A DNA stretch of 64,000 nucleotides from JAOPZW01 sp963803375. GTDB lineage: Bacteria; Actinomycetota; Thermoleophilia; Solirubrobacterales; Solirubrobacteraceae. Every line of letters begins with the position of its first letter. The stretch's first letter is position 1. A program made the translations under genes and the position numbers. Below are positions 1-8,367 of this stretch, in pieces. The stretch is taken from NCBI GenBank assembly GCA_963803375.1, contig CAWDMB010000014.1, positions 248,001 through 312,000 on the forward strand, written 5' to 3'. The notes under the pieces were generated by a model. The model was not told the origin of the DNA and searched no databases. It was given only the letters and a program-made list of their open reading frames with translations.

Positions 1-1557
1 CTCGGCGACCTCGCGCGGCACGTTCTCCCGGACGCGGATGTGGTTCGGCGCGTCGTCGCGCGTCGCGTTGCCGCTGATGAAGACGCTCGAGAGCTTGTCG
101 AACGTCAGCTTGCCGTCGGGCTTGGGATAGCTCTCGACGGTGTCGCCGACGAACATCTCCTGCTCGTCGTTGCGGTGCCAGCCCCACCGGCCGCCGGGAA
201 AGCGGCCCTTCGTGGCGATCATGAGGTTGACGAGCGGGCCGCCCTTGAGGAAGCCCTTCTGGAAGGGCTGGCGCGTGTTGCGCACCTCGTAGAGCTCGCG
301 GCCGATCTGGGAGTCCTCGACCGCCTGCTCGTAGGACTCGAGCGTCGATTCGCCGCGCTTGAGCGCCGCGTGGATCGCCTCGCCGGCGAGCTTGCCCGAG
401 AGCACGGCGTGGTGGACGCCCTTGAGCGCGACGGTGTCGACCATGCCCGCGGCGTCGCCGACGAGCAGCGCTCCGGGCATCGTGAGCTTCGGCATCGACC
501 AGAACCCGCCGGCCGGAAGCGCCTTCGCCCCCCAGGCGACGCGCTCGCCGCCCTCGAGGATCCCGCGGGCGATCGGGTGGAGCTTGAAGAGCTGCAGGAG
601 GTCGTGGGCCGAGGTCGTCGCGTCGGCGTACTCGAGGTCGACGACGAAGCCGATCGAGACGAGATCATCGCCCGTCCTTGAGTCCTTCATCGGGTAGATC
701 CACGTGCCGCCGATCTGCCCGTACCTGGCGGCGACCTTGAGCGGCCACGGGCCGACCGTGTGGATGACGCGGTCCAGCGGCTTGGCGACCTTCCAGACCT
801 CCTTGACCCCGAGCTCCCAGACCTGGGGCTCGCGGTCGGCTCCGAGGTCGAACTCGCGGATCGCCGCGCCCGTGAGGTGGCCCCAGCAGCCCTCGCCGAG
901 AACGGTGACCTGCGCCTTGATGTCGGTGCCGGGCTCGAAGTTCGAAAGCGGCTCGCCGTCCTTGCCGCGGCCCTTGTCGCCCGAGCGCACGCCGACGACC
1001 CGGCCGTCCTCCACGATCAGCTGCGTGGCCGCCGTCTCCGTGAGAACGTAGGCGCCGCCCTCCTCGGCCTGGCGCTGCTGGAAGCGCGCCATCGCGGCGA
1101 CCGAGACGACCTCGTTGCCGTGGTTCTTGAACGGCGGCGGGGTGGGGATCTTCACCGCCCGCTTGCCGTTGGGCGTGAGGTAGACCGCCTCCTTGGTCAC
1201 CTCGCCGAACGCGAAGCCCTCCTCGCGCCACTGCTCGCGCTCGATGTGCGGGAAGAGCTCCTGCAGCGGTCCCGGGCGCATGACCGCCCCCGAGAGGCTG
1301 TGCGCGCCGCACGTCTTCGCCTTCTCGATGACGGCGACCGGCACCTCGCCGAGGCGCTCCATCGTCTCGGGGTCGTCCGCCAGGAGCGCCAGCAGGCGGT
1401 TCGCGCAGGCCAGGCCCGCGGTCGCGCCGCCGACGATCGCCACGCCGACCTCGATCAGCTCGTCGGGATCGTCGAGGCCGCGCTTGATGAACTCGCGCTG
1501 CGAGTCGACCTGCGGCGGGAAGGCCGCCGGCGCGACGGGTCCGTTGGCGGACGCCAC
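1..1557 (-). CDS. Electron-transfer flavoprotein:quinone oxidoreductase (partial, 3' end outside window)
   Basis: Membrane-associated flavo-iron-sulfur enzyme that takes electrons from reduced ETF and gives them to the quinone pool. The 519 visible codons show an N-terminal dinucleotide fold (VAIVGGATAGLACANRL near residue 40), a middle FAD/quinone-binding region (IGGTWIYPMKDS, GALLVGDAAGMVDTVALKG) and the start of the C-terminal part typical of ETF-QO (YPKPDGKLTFDKLSSVFISG). The reading frame is still open at base 1, so the end of the ferredoxin-like domain is missing. I chose GTG at 1557 because it lies 3 bases after the etfA stop and gives the expected N-terminal length. It is the last gene of the etfB-etfA-ETF-QO operon and should be co-transcribed with it. 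Confidence 0.93.
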   Translation of the reverse strand, partial: MASANGPVAPAAFPPQVDSQREFIKRGLDDPDELIEVGVAIVGGATAGLACANRLLALLADDPETMERLGEVPVAVIEKAKTCGAHSLSGAVMRPGPLQELFPHIEREQWREEGFAFGEVTKEAVYLTPNGKRAVKIPTPPPFKNHGNEVVSVAAMARFQQRQAEEGGAYVLTETAATQLIVEDGRVVGVRSGDKGRGKDGEPLSNFEPGTDIKAQVTVLGEGCWGHLTGAAIREFDLGADREPQVWELGVKEVWKVAKPLDRVIHTVGPWPLKVAARYGQIGGTWIYPMKDSRTGDDLVSIGFVVDLEYADATTSAHDLLQLFKLHPIARGILEGGERVAWGAKALPAGGFWSMPKLTMPGALLVGDAAGMVDTVALKGVHHAVLSGKLAGEAIHAALKRGESTLESYEQAVEDSQIGRELYEVRNTRQPFQKGFLKGGPLVNLMIATKGRFPGGRWGWHRNDEQEMFVGDTVESYPKPDGKLTFDKLSSVFISGNATRDDAPNHIRVRENVPREVAE

Positions 1558-1560
1558 CGC

Positions 1561-2547
1561 CTACGCCCCCTTCCGCGCCTTGATGGCGTCGGTGAGCTTG
1601 GGGAGGATCTTGTTGAGGTCGCCCACGACGCCGAGGTCGGAGAACTCGAAGATCGGGGCGTTCGCGTCCTTGTTGATCGCCACGATGTTCTCCGAGGACT
1701 GCATGCCGACCTTGTGCTGGATCGCGCCCGAGATGCCGGCGGCCAGGTAGAGCTTCGGCGCGACCGTCTTGCCCGTCTGGCCGATCTGGGCGGCATACGG
1801 GTACCAGCCCGCGTCGACGACCGCGCGGGTGGCGGCGACGGCGCTGTTGCCGCCGAAGGCCTGCGCGAGCTGCTCCATGAGGTCGAAGCCCTCGGCCTTC
1901 CCGAGGCCGCGCCCGCCGGCGACGAGGACGTCGGCGCCCTCGATGTCGACGTCGGCGCCGCGCTGCTCGCCACGGGAGACGATCGTGGCCTGCGTCGAGT
2001 GCGACGAGAGCTCGACCTCGACGTCCTGCACCGCGGCCCGCGCGTCGTCGCCCGCCTCGCGCGCCTCGAAGGCGTTGAGGCGACCGATGATGATGCCCAC
2101 GTCGGAGCGGTAGGTGATCTGCGAGATCGCGGAGTCGCCGAGGATCGGGCGCTCGGCGATGAGCTTGCCGTCCTCGACGTGGACGTCCGTGACCTCCATG
2201 GCGACGCCTGCCGCGAGGCGCGCGGCCAGGCCGGCGCCGATCTCGAAGCCGAGCAGGCCGCCGCCGAAGAGCGCGTAGCCGTGGCCCTCGTCGGCGATGA
2301 CCTTCGCCATGGCGTCGACGACGGGCTGCGCGAGGCCCTCCGGGCCGCGGGCGCGGAAGACCTTGGTCGCCCCGAAGGCGCCGAGCGAGGAGCAGAGCTC
2401 GTCGGTGAGGTCCTCGCCGCCGACTAGGATCGCGTGGCATTCGCCGCCGATCTCGGACGCGAGCCGGGCGCCCTCCGAGACTGCGCCGAGCGAGTTCTTG
2501 TTGATCGCGCCCTCGTAGTGCAACGCGAAGACCAGGATGTCGGCCAT
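1561..2547 (-). CDS. etfA: Electron transfer flavoprotein alpha subunit
   Basis: Large subunit of ETF, the soluble FAD carrier that collects electrons from several acyl-CoA dehydrogenases. The 328-residue product has the usual length. Its N-terminal domain starts MADILVFALHYEGAINK, and the conserved C-terminal FAD-binding half includes GRGLGKAEGFDLMEQLA and the signature AGISGAIQHKVGMQSS followed by ENIVAINKDANAPIFE. The ATG directly abuts the etfB stop (2548-2550), so the two subunits are probably translationally coupled. Three acyl-CoA dehydrogenases lie in this window as likely electron donors. Confidence 0.97.
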   Translation of the reverse strand: MADILVFALHYEGAINKNSLGAVSEGARLASEIGGECHAILVGGEDLTDELCSSLGAFGATKVFRARGPEGLAQPVVDAMAKVIADEGHGYALFGGGLLGFEIGAGLAARLAAGVAMEVTDVHVEDGKLIAERPILGDSAISQITYRSDVGIIIGRLNAFEAREAGDDARAAVQDVEVELSSHSTQATIVSRGEQRGADVDIEGADVLVAGGRGLGKAEGFDLMEQLAQAFGGNSAVAATRAVVDAGWYPYAAQIGQTGKTVAPKLYLAAGISGAIQHKVGMQSSENIVAINKDANAPIFEFSDLGVVGDLNKILPKLTDAIKARKGA

Positions 2548-3339
2548 CTAGATCAGCTTCCTCTCGTCGAGCCAGGTGACGATGCGCTCGACCGTCTCGT
2601 TCGTGTCCTCGTCCTCGATGATCGTGCCCGCCTCCTTCTGGGGGGGTGCCTTCGAGGACGTCCAGTGGGCGGCGGAGTGCTCGGCGCCGACCCGGCCCGA
2701 GTCGATCTCGACGTCGCCGCCCGACAACGCGTCGAGCGGCTTCTTCTTGGCGCCCATGATCGCCTTGAGCGACGGGTAGCGCGGCTCGTTGATCGCGTCG
2801 CCCACCGAGATCACGGCCGGCAGCTCGAGCTCGACGGTGTCGTACCCGTACTCGGCCTGGCGCTCGCAGCGCAGCGCGCCGTCGGCGAGGTCCATCTTGA
2901 TGACCTGCGTGAGCGAGGGCATTCGCAGGTGCTCGGCGACGACCGCGCCGATCGTGTAGCACTCGCCGTCGTCGGACTGCTGGCCGAGCAGCACGAGGTC
3001 GGGGACCTCGCGCTTGAGCGTCTGGGCCAGCGCATAGCCCGTCGCGGCGACGTCGGAGCCGGCGAGCATCGCATCGGTGAGGTGCACGGAGCGGTCGGCG
3101 CCGAGCGAGACGGCCTTGTGCAGCGCGCGGACGGCGGACTCGGGTCCCATCGTCACGGCCACGATCTCCTCCACCTCGGCGACGCCCCCCTCCCGGATCT
3201 GCATCGCCGCCTCGAGGGCGTGCGTGTCGTACGGGTTCAGGTTCTTCTCGCCGCTGCGGTCCATCCGACCCGTCGACGGGTCGATCCGCTTCTGCACGGC
3301 TGCGTCCGGAACCTCTTTGACGAGGACACAGATCTTCAC
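2548..3339 (-). CDS. etfB: Electron transfer flavoprotein beta subunit
   Basis: Small ETF subunit, which carries the AMP site and the recognition loop for dehydrogenases. At 263 residues it matches the family. It begins MKICVLVKEVPDAAVQKRID and contains the NPYDTHALEAA and QQSDDGECYTIGAVVAEHL regions typical of EtfB. It is the first gene of the ETF operon. A promoter-like element with an embedded palindrome lies 34-61 bases upstream of its ATG (separate entry). Confidence 0.96.
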   Translation of the reverse strand: MKICVLVKEVPDAAVQKRIDPSTGRMDRSGEKNLNPYDTHALEAAMQIREGGVAEVEEIVAVTMGPESAVRALHKAVSLGADRSVHLTDAMLAGSDVAATGYALAQTLKREVPDLVLLGQQSDDGECYTIGAVVAEHLRMPSLTQVIKMDLADGALRCERQAEYGYDTVELELPAVISVGDAINEPRYPSLKAIMGAKKKPLDALSGGDVEIDSGRVGAEHSAAHWTSSKAPPQKEAGTIIEDEDTNETVERIVTWLDERKLI

Positions 3340-3372
3340 TTCGAGGCCTCCTCTGGCAAACGGGCGATCGGG

Positions 3373-3400
3373 ATGCTACTCAAGTTGACTGACGGGTCAA
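3373..3400 (-). promoter_or_regulatory. Predicted promoter and palindromic operator of the etf operon
   Basis: On the minus strand TTGACC (3400-3395) and TAGCAT (3378-3373) are separated by 16 bases, a good sigma-70-type pair about 35 bases from the etfB ATG. The -35 hexamer overlaps a palindrome TTGAC-N6-GTCAA (3385-3400). Palindromes of this kind overlapping a promoter are typical of TetR-family repressors of acyl-CoA catabolism in other bacteria. The regulator is not encoded in this window, so the operator call is inference. Confidence 0.5.
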
Positions 3401-3452
3401 TCGGTGGCCGAGCCGCGTCGTGACGCCGACGCAGGCGTCGTGGAATCCATGA

Positions 3453-3875
3453 TCAGCGAGGCGCCCGCTCGGATACGGCGCCGCGGATGAAGTCGATGAT
3501 GGCGTGCGTCGGGGCGCCGGGCGTGAAGACCTCGGCGACGCCCAGGCGCTTGAGCTCGGGAATGTCGTCGGCCGGGATCGTGCCGCCGACCGTGAGCAGG
3601 ACGTCGTCGGCGCCCTGGTCGCGCAGGAGCTCGCAGATGCGCGGCACGAGCGTCATGTGGGCACCGGAGAGGATCGACAGCCCGACGGCGTCGGCGTCCT
3701 CCTGCAGCACGGTCTCGACGATCTGCTCGGGCGTCTGGTGCAGGCCCGTGTAGATGACCTCCATCCCCGCGTCGCGCAGCGCGCGGGCGATGATCTTCGC
3801 CCCGCGGTCGTGGCCGTCGAGGCCGGGCTTGGCCACGACGACGCGGATCTTGCGGGTTGGAGGGGCAGCGGACAT
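3453..3875 (-). CDS. mcmA2: Methylmalonyl-CoA mutase small subunit (cobalamin-binding)
   Basis: B12-binding subunit of a two-subunit methylmalonyl-CoA mutase, which interconverts methylmalonyl-CoA and succinyl-CoA. The 140-residue protein is a single B12-binding domain. The base-off motif DxHxxG is at D20-H22-G25 (GLDGHDRGAK), followed by the LSILSGAHMTL and VGGTIPADDIPELKRLG loops that hold the nucleotide tail. The large catalytic subunit is upstream on the same strand, separated only by a small cupredoxin gene. It lacks the TIM-barrel half found in fused mutases, which fits the 550-residue partner. Confidence 0.93.
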   Translation of the reverse strand: MSAAPPTRKIRVVVAKPGLDGHDRGAKIIARALRDAGMEVIYTGLHQTPEQIVETVLQEDADAVGLSILSGAHMTLVPRICELLRDQGADDVLLTVGGTIPADDIPELKRLGVAEVFTPGAPTHAIIDFIRGAVSERAPR

Positions 3876-3961
3876 GCCGGTGGGCGCCGCCGATCGTATC
3901 CGAGCGCGCCCGCGCGCGACGGCCGCGCCCGCCGTGCGCGGCCTGCAACCGCGGGCCCGCC

Positions 3962-3994
3962 GGCGGCGGCGGGGGCCGTGGCCCCGCCGCCGCC
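3962..3994 (-). terminator. GC-rich hairpin downstream of the cupredoxin gene
   Basis: The arms GGCGGCGGCGGGGGCC and GGCCCCGCCGCCGCC pair almost perfectly around a two-base loop, with one bulged G. The hairpin starts 15 bases past the cupredoxin stop and sits before mcmA2. No U-tract follows, as is common in high-GC actinobacteria, so termination is likely but could be partial. Confidence 0.5.
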
Positions 3995-4008
3995 CTGCGC
4001 AGCCCCCC

Positions 4009-4329
4009 TTACTTGACCTTGAGGGTCAGGTTCATGCCCGGGTGGACCGTGCAGACGATCCGGTAGGTCCCGCGCCTGGTCATCTTCTTGGAGTAGCTGC
4101 CCCTAGTGAGCGTCCTCGACTTGAACTTCACGGGGCCCTTCTTGACCGTGACGTTGTGCGGCAGGCGTCCCCTCCAGACCCACTTCACGGTCGTGCCCTT
4201 CCTGACGGTCGCCGACTTCGGCGAGAACAACGTGTCGCGCAGGGCGATCGTCTTCGTCGCCGCGAGCGCCGGCACGGCGAGGGCTCCGGCCAGCGCAAGC
4301 GCCGCGAGCACGGCCAGCAGTCTCTTCAT
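4009..4329 (-). CDS. Secreted plastocyanin-like cupredoxin
   Basis: Small blue-copper-type electron carrier outside the membrane. The 106-residue product opens with a clear signal peptide (MKRLLAVLAALALAGALAVP, cleavage after PALA). The rest is one cupredoxin fold: a first histidine in the segment LPHNV and a C-terminal Cys-His-Met cluster in IVCTVHPGM, the classic type-1 copper ligand set. It lies on the same strand between the two methylmalonyl-CoA mutase subunit genes, about 70 bases after the large subunit stop. Its function is not obviously connected to B12 chemistry. A respiratory role alongside the ETF/ETF-QO branch is only a guess. Confidence 0.85.
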   Translation of the reverse strand: MKRLLAVLAALALAGALAVPALAATKTIALRDTLFSPKSATVRKGTTVKWVWRGRLPHNVTVKKGPVKFKSRTLTRGSYSKKMTRRGTYRIVCTVHPGMNLTLKVK

Positions 4330-4402
4330 GGCTCCTCCGGGGGGTGGGGGTCTGGAGTGCTCCGACGCCGCGGGCGCGGCGATCCTTCCCGCGGCGTTCG
4401 AC

Positions 4403-6055
4403 TCAGAACACGGGGCGTTCGCGATAGTCGCCCCAGACCTCCTGGAGCGCCGCGACGATCTCGCCCTCGCTGGCGTGGGCCCGCACGCAGTCGAGCAGGT
4501 CGGGCATCAGGTTGCGGCGCTCGTCGGCGGCGTCCTCGCGCAGCGTGGCCAGGGTCCGCTCGACCGCGCCGGCGTCGCGGCGCGCGCGCACGGCGCGCAG
4601 GCGGTCGATCTGCTTGTGCTCGAGCGCGGGGTCGATGCGCAGGATCTCGATCTGCTCCTCGTCGTGCTCGAAGGCGTTGACGCCCACGACGATCCGCCGG
4701 CATGCGTCGATCTCGGACTGCAGCTCGTAGGCGGCGTCCGCGATCTCGCGCTGGGGGAAGCTCTGCTTGACGGCCGCGACCATCCCGCCGAGCGCGTCGA
4801 TGCGCCGGAAGTACTCGCGGCACCCGCGCTCGATCTCGTCGGTGAGCGCCTCGACGAAGTACGAGCCGCCGAGCGGGTCGATCGTGTTGGCGACCCCGGT
4901 CTCGTGCGCGATGATCTGCTGGGCGCGCAGGGCGATGCGCGCCGCGTCCTCGGTCGGCAGCGCGAGCGCCTCGTCGTGGGAGTTCGTGTGCAGCGACTGG
5001 GTGCCGCCGAGGACGGCGGCGAGCGCCTCGATCGCCGTGCGCGTGATGTTGTTGAACGGCTGCTGCGCGGTCAGCGAGACGCCCGAGGTCTGCGCGTGCG
5101 TGCGCATCAGCCATGAGCGCGGGTCGCGCGCGCCGAAGCGCTCGCGCAGCTCGCGCGCCCAGATCCGCCGGGCCGCGCGCAGCTTCGCGACCTCCTCGAA
5201 GAGATCGATCTGCGCGTTGAAGAAGAAGCTCAGGCGCGGCGCGAACGCATCGACGTCGAGACCGCGCGCGACGGCCTGCTCGACGTACGTCAGGCCGTCC
5301 TTGAGCGTGAAGGCGACCTCCTGCACCGCCGTCGAGCCCGCCTCGCGGATGTGGTAGCCGGAGATCGAGACCGGGTGCCAGCGCGGCATGTGGCCCGAGC
5401 ACCACTCGATCATGTCGCCCATCAGGCGCATCGCCGGGTCGACCGGGAAGCACCACTCCTTCTGGGCGATGTACTCCTTGAGGATGTCGGCCTGGATCGT
5501 CCCGCCCAGCCGGGCGGCCGGCACCCCGGCCTCCTCGGCGGCGGCCACGTAGAAGGCGAGCATGATCGCCGCCGGCGCGTTGATCGTCATCGAGACGCTG
5601 ACCTCGCCGAGGTCGATGCCGGCGAAGAGCGCCTGCATGTCGTCGAGCGTGTCGAGCGCCACGCCCTCGCGCCCGACCTCGCCCAACGCGAGGACGTGGT
5701 CGGAGTCGTGGCCCATGAGCGACGGCAAGTCGAAGGCGGTCGAGAGCGCGTCCTGCCCGTGCTCGAGCAGGTAGCGGAAGCGGGCATTGGTCTCCTCGGC
5801 CGTCCCGTAGCCCGAGAACTGGCGCATCGTCCACAGCCGCCCGCGATACATCGACGGGTACACCCCACGCGTGAACGGGGGACCGCCAGGGACGCCGATC
5901 GCGGCCGCGGCGGGCACGTCCTCGCTCGTGTAGAGCGGGCGCACCTCCAGGCCCCCCAGCGTCCGGAACCGCACGTCGCGCTCCGGGGTCAGCGCGTATG
6001 CCTCGCGCCACTGTTCGAGCGTCGTCGGGACGACGGCGTTCCGCGCGATCGCCAT
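4403..6055 (-). CDS. mcmA1: Methylmalonyl-CoA mutase large (catalytic) subunit
   Basis: Catalytic TIM-barrel subunit that binds methylmalonyl-CoA. Starting at the ATG at 6055 it is 550 residues, the normal size for stand-alone large subunits. Motifs seen: VRPLYTSEDVP at the N-terminus, RQFSGYGTAEETN, TAFDLPSLMGHDSDH, TINAPAAIMLAFY, HPVSISGYHIREAGSTAVQE, the substrate-binding SLHTNSHDEALALPTEDAAR region and GGSYFVEALTDEIE. An in-frame upstream ATG (6178) would add 41 arginine-rich residues unlike the family, so I reject it. It works with mcmA2 (3453-3875) and the chaperone GTPase MeaB (12398-13342). Confidence 0.95.
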   Translation of the reverse strand: MAIARNAVVPTTLEQWREAYALTPERDVRFRTLGGLEVRPLYTSEDVPAAAAIGVPGGPPFTRGVYPSMYRGRLWTMRQFSGYGTAEETNARFRYLLEHGQDALSTAFDLPSLMGHDSDHVLALGEVGREGVALDTLDDMQALFAGIDLGEVSVSMTINAPAAIMLAFYVAAAEEAGVPAARLGGTIQADILKEYIAQKEWCFPVDPAMRLMGDMIEWCSGHMPRWHPVSISGYHIREAGSTAVQEVAFTLKDGLTYVEQAVARGLDVDAFAPRLSFFFNAQIDLFEEVAKLRAARRIWARELRERFGARDPRSWLMRTHAQTSGVSLTAQQPFNNITRTAIEALAAVLGGTQSLHTNSHDEALALPTEDAARIALRAQQIIAHETGVANTIDPLGGSYFVEALTDEIERGCREYFRRIDALGGMVAAVKQSFPQREIADAAYELQSEIDACRRIVVGVNAFEHDEEQIEILRIDPALEHKQIDRLRAVRARRDAGAVERTLATLREDAADERRNLMPDLLDCVRAHASEGEIVAALQEVWGDYRERPVF

Positions 6056-6397
6056 GGGACGGATCCTAGGCGGCGAGCGCGTCGAGACGCGAAGCGCTCG
6101 TAGCAGGCGACGCAGTGCTCGTCGGCCCCCCGGGTGCAGCAGCGCGAGTCCTGCGTCCACGGTTACGACGGTGACCATGAGCCTCGCTTATGCCTGCCAT
6201 CCGAGAACGTCATTTGCGCTCATGCGCGGGGCACGCGACGATCATGTCCATGGCGCACCCGCACGAGCTCCTGCACCGAGCGCTGATCGGCGTGGTCGAG
6301 CCGCGGCGCGTCGAGCGCCGCCCGCCCCGTCCCCGGCGTTCCCTCCTTTTCCGCCGGCGGACGGCGCGGGCGGCCTGATCGCCCTCAGGCGGCCGTC
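6056..6397. other. Intergenic region without a convincing gene
   Basis: This 342-base gap separates mcmA1 from the preceding acyl-CoA dehydrogenase on the same strand. Short open frames exist on both strands, but none has a recognisable domain or a good ribosome binding site. It presumably holds the mcmA1 promoter. Confidence 0.4.
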
Positions 6398-7534
6398 TCA
6401 GCCGTCGCGCGCCGCATCGCCGAGCAGGGCGCGGGCGATGACGAGGCGCTGGATCTCGCTCGTGCCCTCGTAGATCTCGGTGACCTTGGCGTCGCGGTAA
6501 TAGCGCTCGGCCGGGAACTCCTTCGTGTAGCCGTAGCCGCCGAGGACCTGGATCGCCTCGCCGGTCCACTGGCGCGCGACGCGCGAGGCGAAGAGCTTGG
6601 CCTGCGCCCCCTCGACGGTGTGCGGCCGGCCCGCGTCCTTCAGCCGCGCGGCGCGCCAGGTCAGCGCGCGCGCCGCCTCGATCTCGGTCTGCATGTCGGC
6701 GAGCTTCTGCTGGATCGCGCCGAAGGCCGCGATCGGCCGGCCGAACGCGCGGCGCTCGCGCGCGTAGGCGGCAGCCAGGTCGAGCGCCGCCTGGGCGATG
6801 CCGACGGCCTGGGCGGCGATCCCGATGCGCCCGCCGTCGAGCGTCGAGAGCGCGACGCGCAGGCCGGCGCCGGGCTCGGCGAGGCGCTCGCCCGGCGTCG
6901 CGTCGAAGGCCAGATCGGCCGTCGAGGACGAGTTCAGGCCGAGCTTCTCCTCCTCGCGCGTGGCGCGCAGCCCCGGCGCCCCGCGGCGCACGAGGAAAGC
7001 CGACGGGCGGTCGCCCGCCGCCCCGTCTCGCGCGAAGACGATGAAGACGTGCGCGTAGGACCCGTTCGTGATCCATTGCTTGGTTCCCGTGACCCGGCCG
7101 TCCTCGTCGGCCTGGGCGCGCATCGCGGCCGCGTCCGAGCCGGCGCCCGACTCCGTGAGCGCGAAGGCCGCGAGCTCGTGGCCCTGAGCGAGCGCGGGGA
7201 CGAGGCGCTCGACCTGCTCGCGGCTGCCGAAGCGCAGGATCGGGAGCGTGCCGGCGCCGACGTGGACGGCGACGGTGACGCCGAGCCCGGCGTCGGCGCG
7301 CGAGAGCTCCTCGAGGACGAGGCAGTAGCTCAGGTAGTCGGCGCCCGCGCCGCCGTGCGCCTCGGGGACGCAGACGCCCATCAGCCCGAGCTCGCCGAGC
7401 GCGGTGAGCACGTCGCGCGGGAAGCGATGCTCGCGGTCCCAGGCCGCGGCGTGCGGCGCGACCTCCTGCTCGGCGAAGCGCCGCGCGAGGTCGCGGATCT
7501 CGCGCTGCTCGTCGCCGAGCTCGGCGAGGCTCAT
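6398..7534 (-). CDS. Acyl-CoA dehydrogenase
   Basis: FAD enzyme that introduces the alpha-beta double bond into an acyl-CoA and passes electrons to ETF. 378 residues with the standard three-domain order: N-terminal helices, middle beta domain with ALTESGAGSDAAAM and KQWITNGSYAHVFIVFA, and C-terminal helices with RRAFGRPIAAFGAIQQKLADM. The catalytic base is visible as Glu 356 in EIYEGTSEIQ, the position used by short-chain and related dehydrogenases. The start codon overlaps the stop of the HAD phosphatase gene by 4 bases. Chain-length preference cannot be read from sequence alone. Confidence 0.95.
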   Translation of the reverse strand: MSLAELGDEQREIRDLARRFAEQEVAPHAAAWDREHRFPRDVLTALGELGLMGVCVPEAHGGAGADYLSYCLVLEELSRADAGLGVTVAVHVGAGTLPILRFGSREQVERLVPALAQGHELAAFALTESGAGSDAAAMRAQADEDGRVTGTKQWITNGSYAHVFIVFARDGAAGDRPSAFLVRRGAPGLRATREEEKLGLNSSSTADLAFDATPGERLAEPGAGLRVALSTLDGGRIGIAAQAVGIAQAALDLAAAYARERRAFGRPIAAFGAIQQKLADMQTEIEAARALTWRAARLKDAGRPHTVEGAQAKLFASRVARQWTGEAIQVLGGYGYTKEFPAERYYRDAKVTEIYEGTSEIQRLVIARALLGDAARDG

Positions 7535-8367
7535 CGCTCGAGTACCCGGCGCACGACGAGCCCGCGGCCGGCCGTCCCGATGACCGTGGCGGCCGCCAGC
7601 GCGCCGAGCATCTTCAACCGCCCCGAGAGGCGGTCGAAGCGCAGGACCTCCCAGCCGCCCTCGCGGGCGCGCCGCGCGAGCTCGGTGTCCGGGTTGACGG
7701 CCACCGGGTGGCCGACGGCCTCGAGCATCGGCAGGTCCGAGCCCGAGTCCGAGTAGGCGTAGGACGCCTCGAGATCGAACCCCTCGCGCGCGGCCAGCGC
7801 ACGCAGCGCCTCGGCCTTGCCCTCGCGGTAGGCCATCGGCCCCGAGAGCCGGCCCGTGTAGACGCCGTCGACGGCCTCCAGCGAGGTCCCGAGCGCGCCG
7901 TCGAAGCCGAGGACGTGGGCGATCATGTCGGCCGTGTCCTGCGAAGCGGCGGTCGCGATGAAGACCGCCCGCCCGGCGTCTTGGTGATCCCAGGCGATCC
8001 GCAGCATCTGCGGGTACAGCCGCGGCAGCACGCCCGCGAGGACCTGGGGCCCGAGCCGGACGAAGTCCTGGCGGCGGCGGCCGGCCAGGATCGCGCCGAC
8101 CCTCGCCTTCACGCGCTCGGTGCCCTCGTCGGTCGAGCCGCGCAGGCGGAAGCGCACGTTCTCGAGGGCGTCCGCCGCCAGCCGGCGGCGCGACATGAGC
8201 CCGGCGCCCGCCACCGCGCGCGCCCAGTGGAAGCCCGACGAGCCGGACATCAGCGTGCGGTCGAGGTCGAAGAAGGCCGCCTCCCGCCCCGCGGCGCCGG
8301 CGGGCGCCGCGGGGTGGGAGGCGATGAGCTCGGCGTGCTCGCCGGGGGTCTCAGGCTCCGTCGCCAT
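7531..8367 (-). CDS. HAD-IB family phosphatase (SerB-like)
   Basis: Haloacid-dehalogenase-type hydrolase, probably acting on a phosphate monoester. Motif I is AFFDLDRTLMSGS with nucleophile Asp 34 and acid Asp 36, motif II is the Thr/Ser in FIATAASQDTADM, and the C-terminal metal motif is AYSDSGSDLPMLEAVG. The IB subclass (phosphoserine-phosphatase-like, including actinobacterial proteins of this length) fits best. A hydrophobic C-terminal stretch (LGALAAATVIGTAGRGLVV) may touch the membrane. It overlaps the thiolase gene by 17 bases and the acyl-CoA dehydrogenase gene by 4, so it sits in one operon with beta-oxidation enzymes. Its substrate there is unknown. Confidence 0.85.
   Translation of the reverse strand: MATEPETPGEHAELIASHPAAPAGAAGREAAFFDLDRTLMSGSSGFHWARAVAGAGLMSRRRLAADALENVRFRLRGSTDEGTERVKARVGAILAGRRRQDFVRLGPQVLAGVLPRLYPQMLRIAWDHQDAGRAVFIATAASQDTADMIAHVLGFDGALGTSLEAVDGVYTGRLSGPMAYREGKAEALRALAAREGFDLEASYAYSDSGSDLPMLEAVGHPVAVNPDTELARRAREGGWEVLRFDRLSGRLKMLGALAAATVIGTAGRGLVVRRVLER

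Noticed and set aside
665..2962. Very long open frame (765 codons) on the minus strand across etfA and ETF-QO
   Set aside because: Arginine/glycine-rich shadow translation caused by high GC; the true genes in the other frame have clear family motifs. The same applies to the long antisense frames over nearly every gene here.
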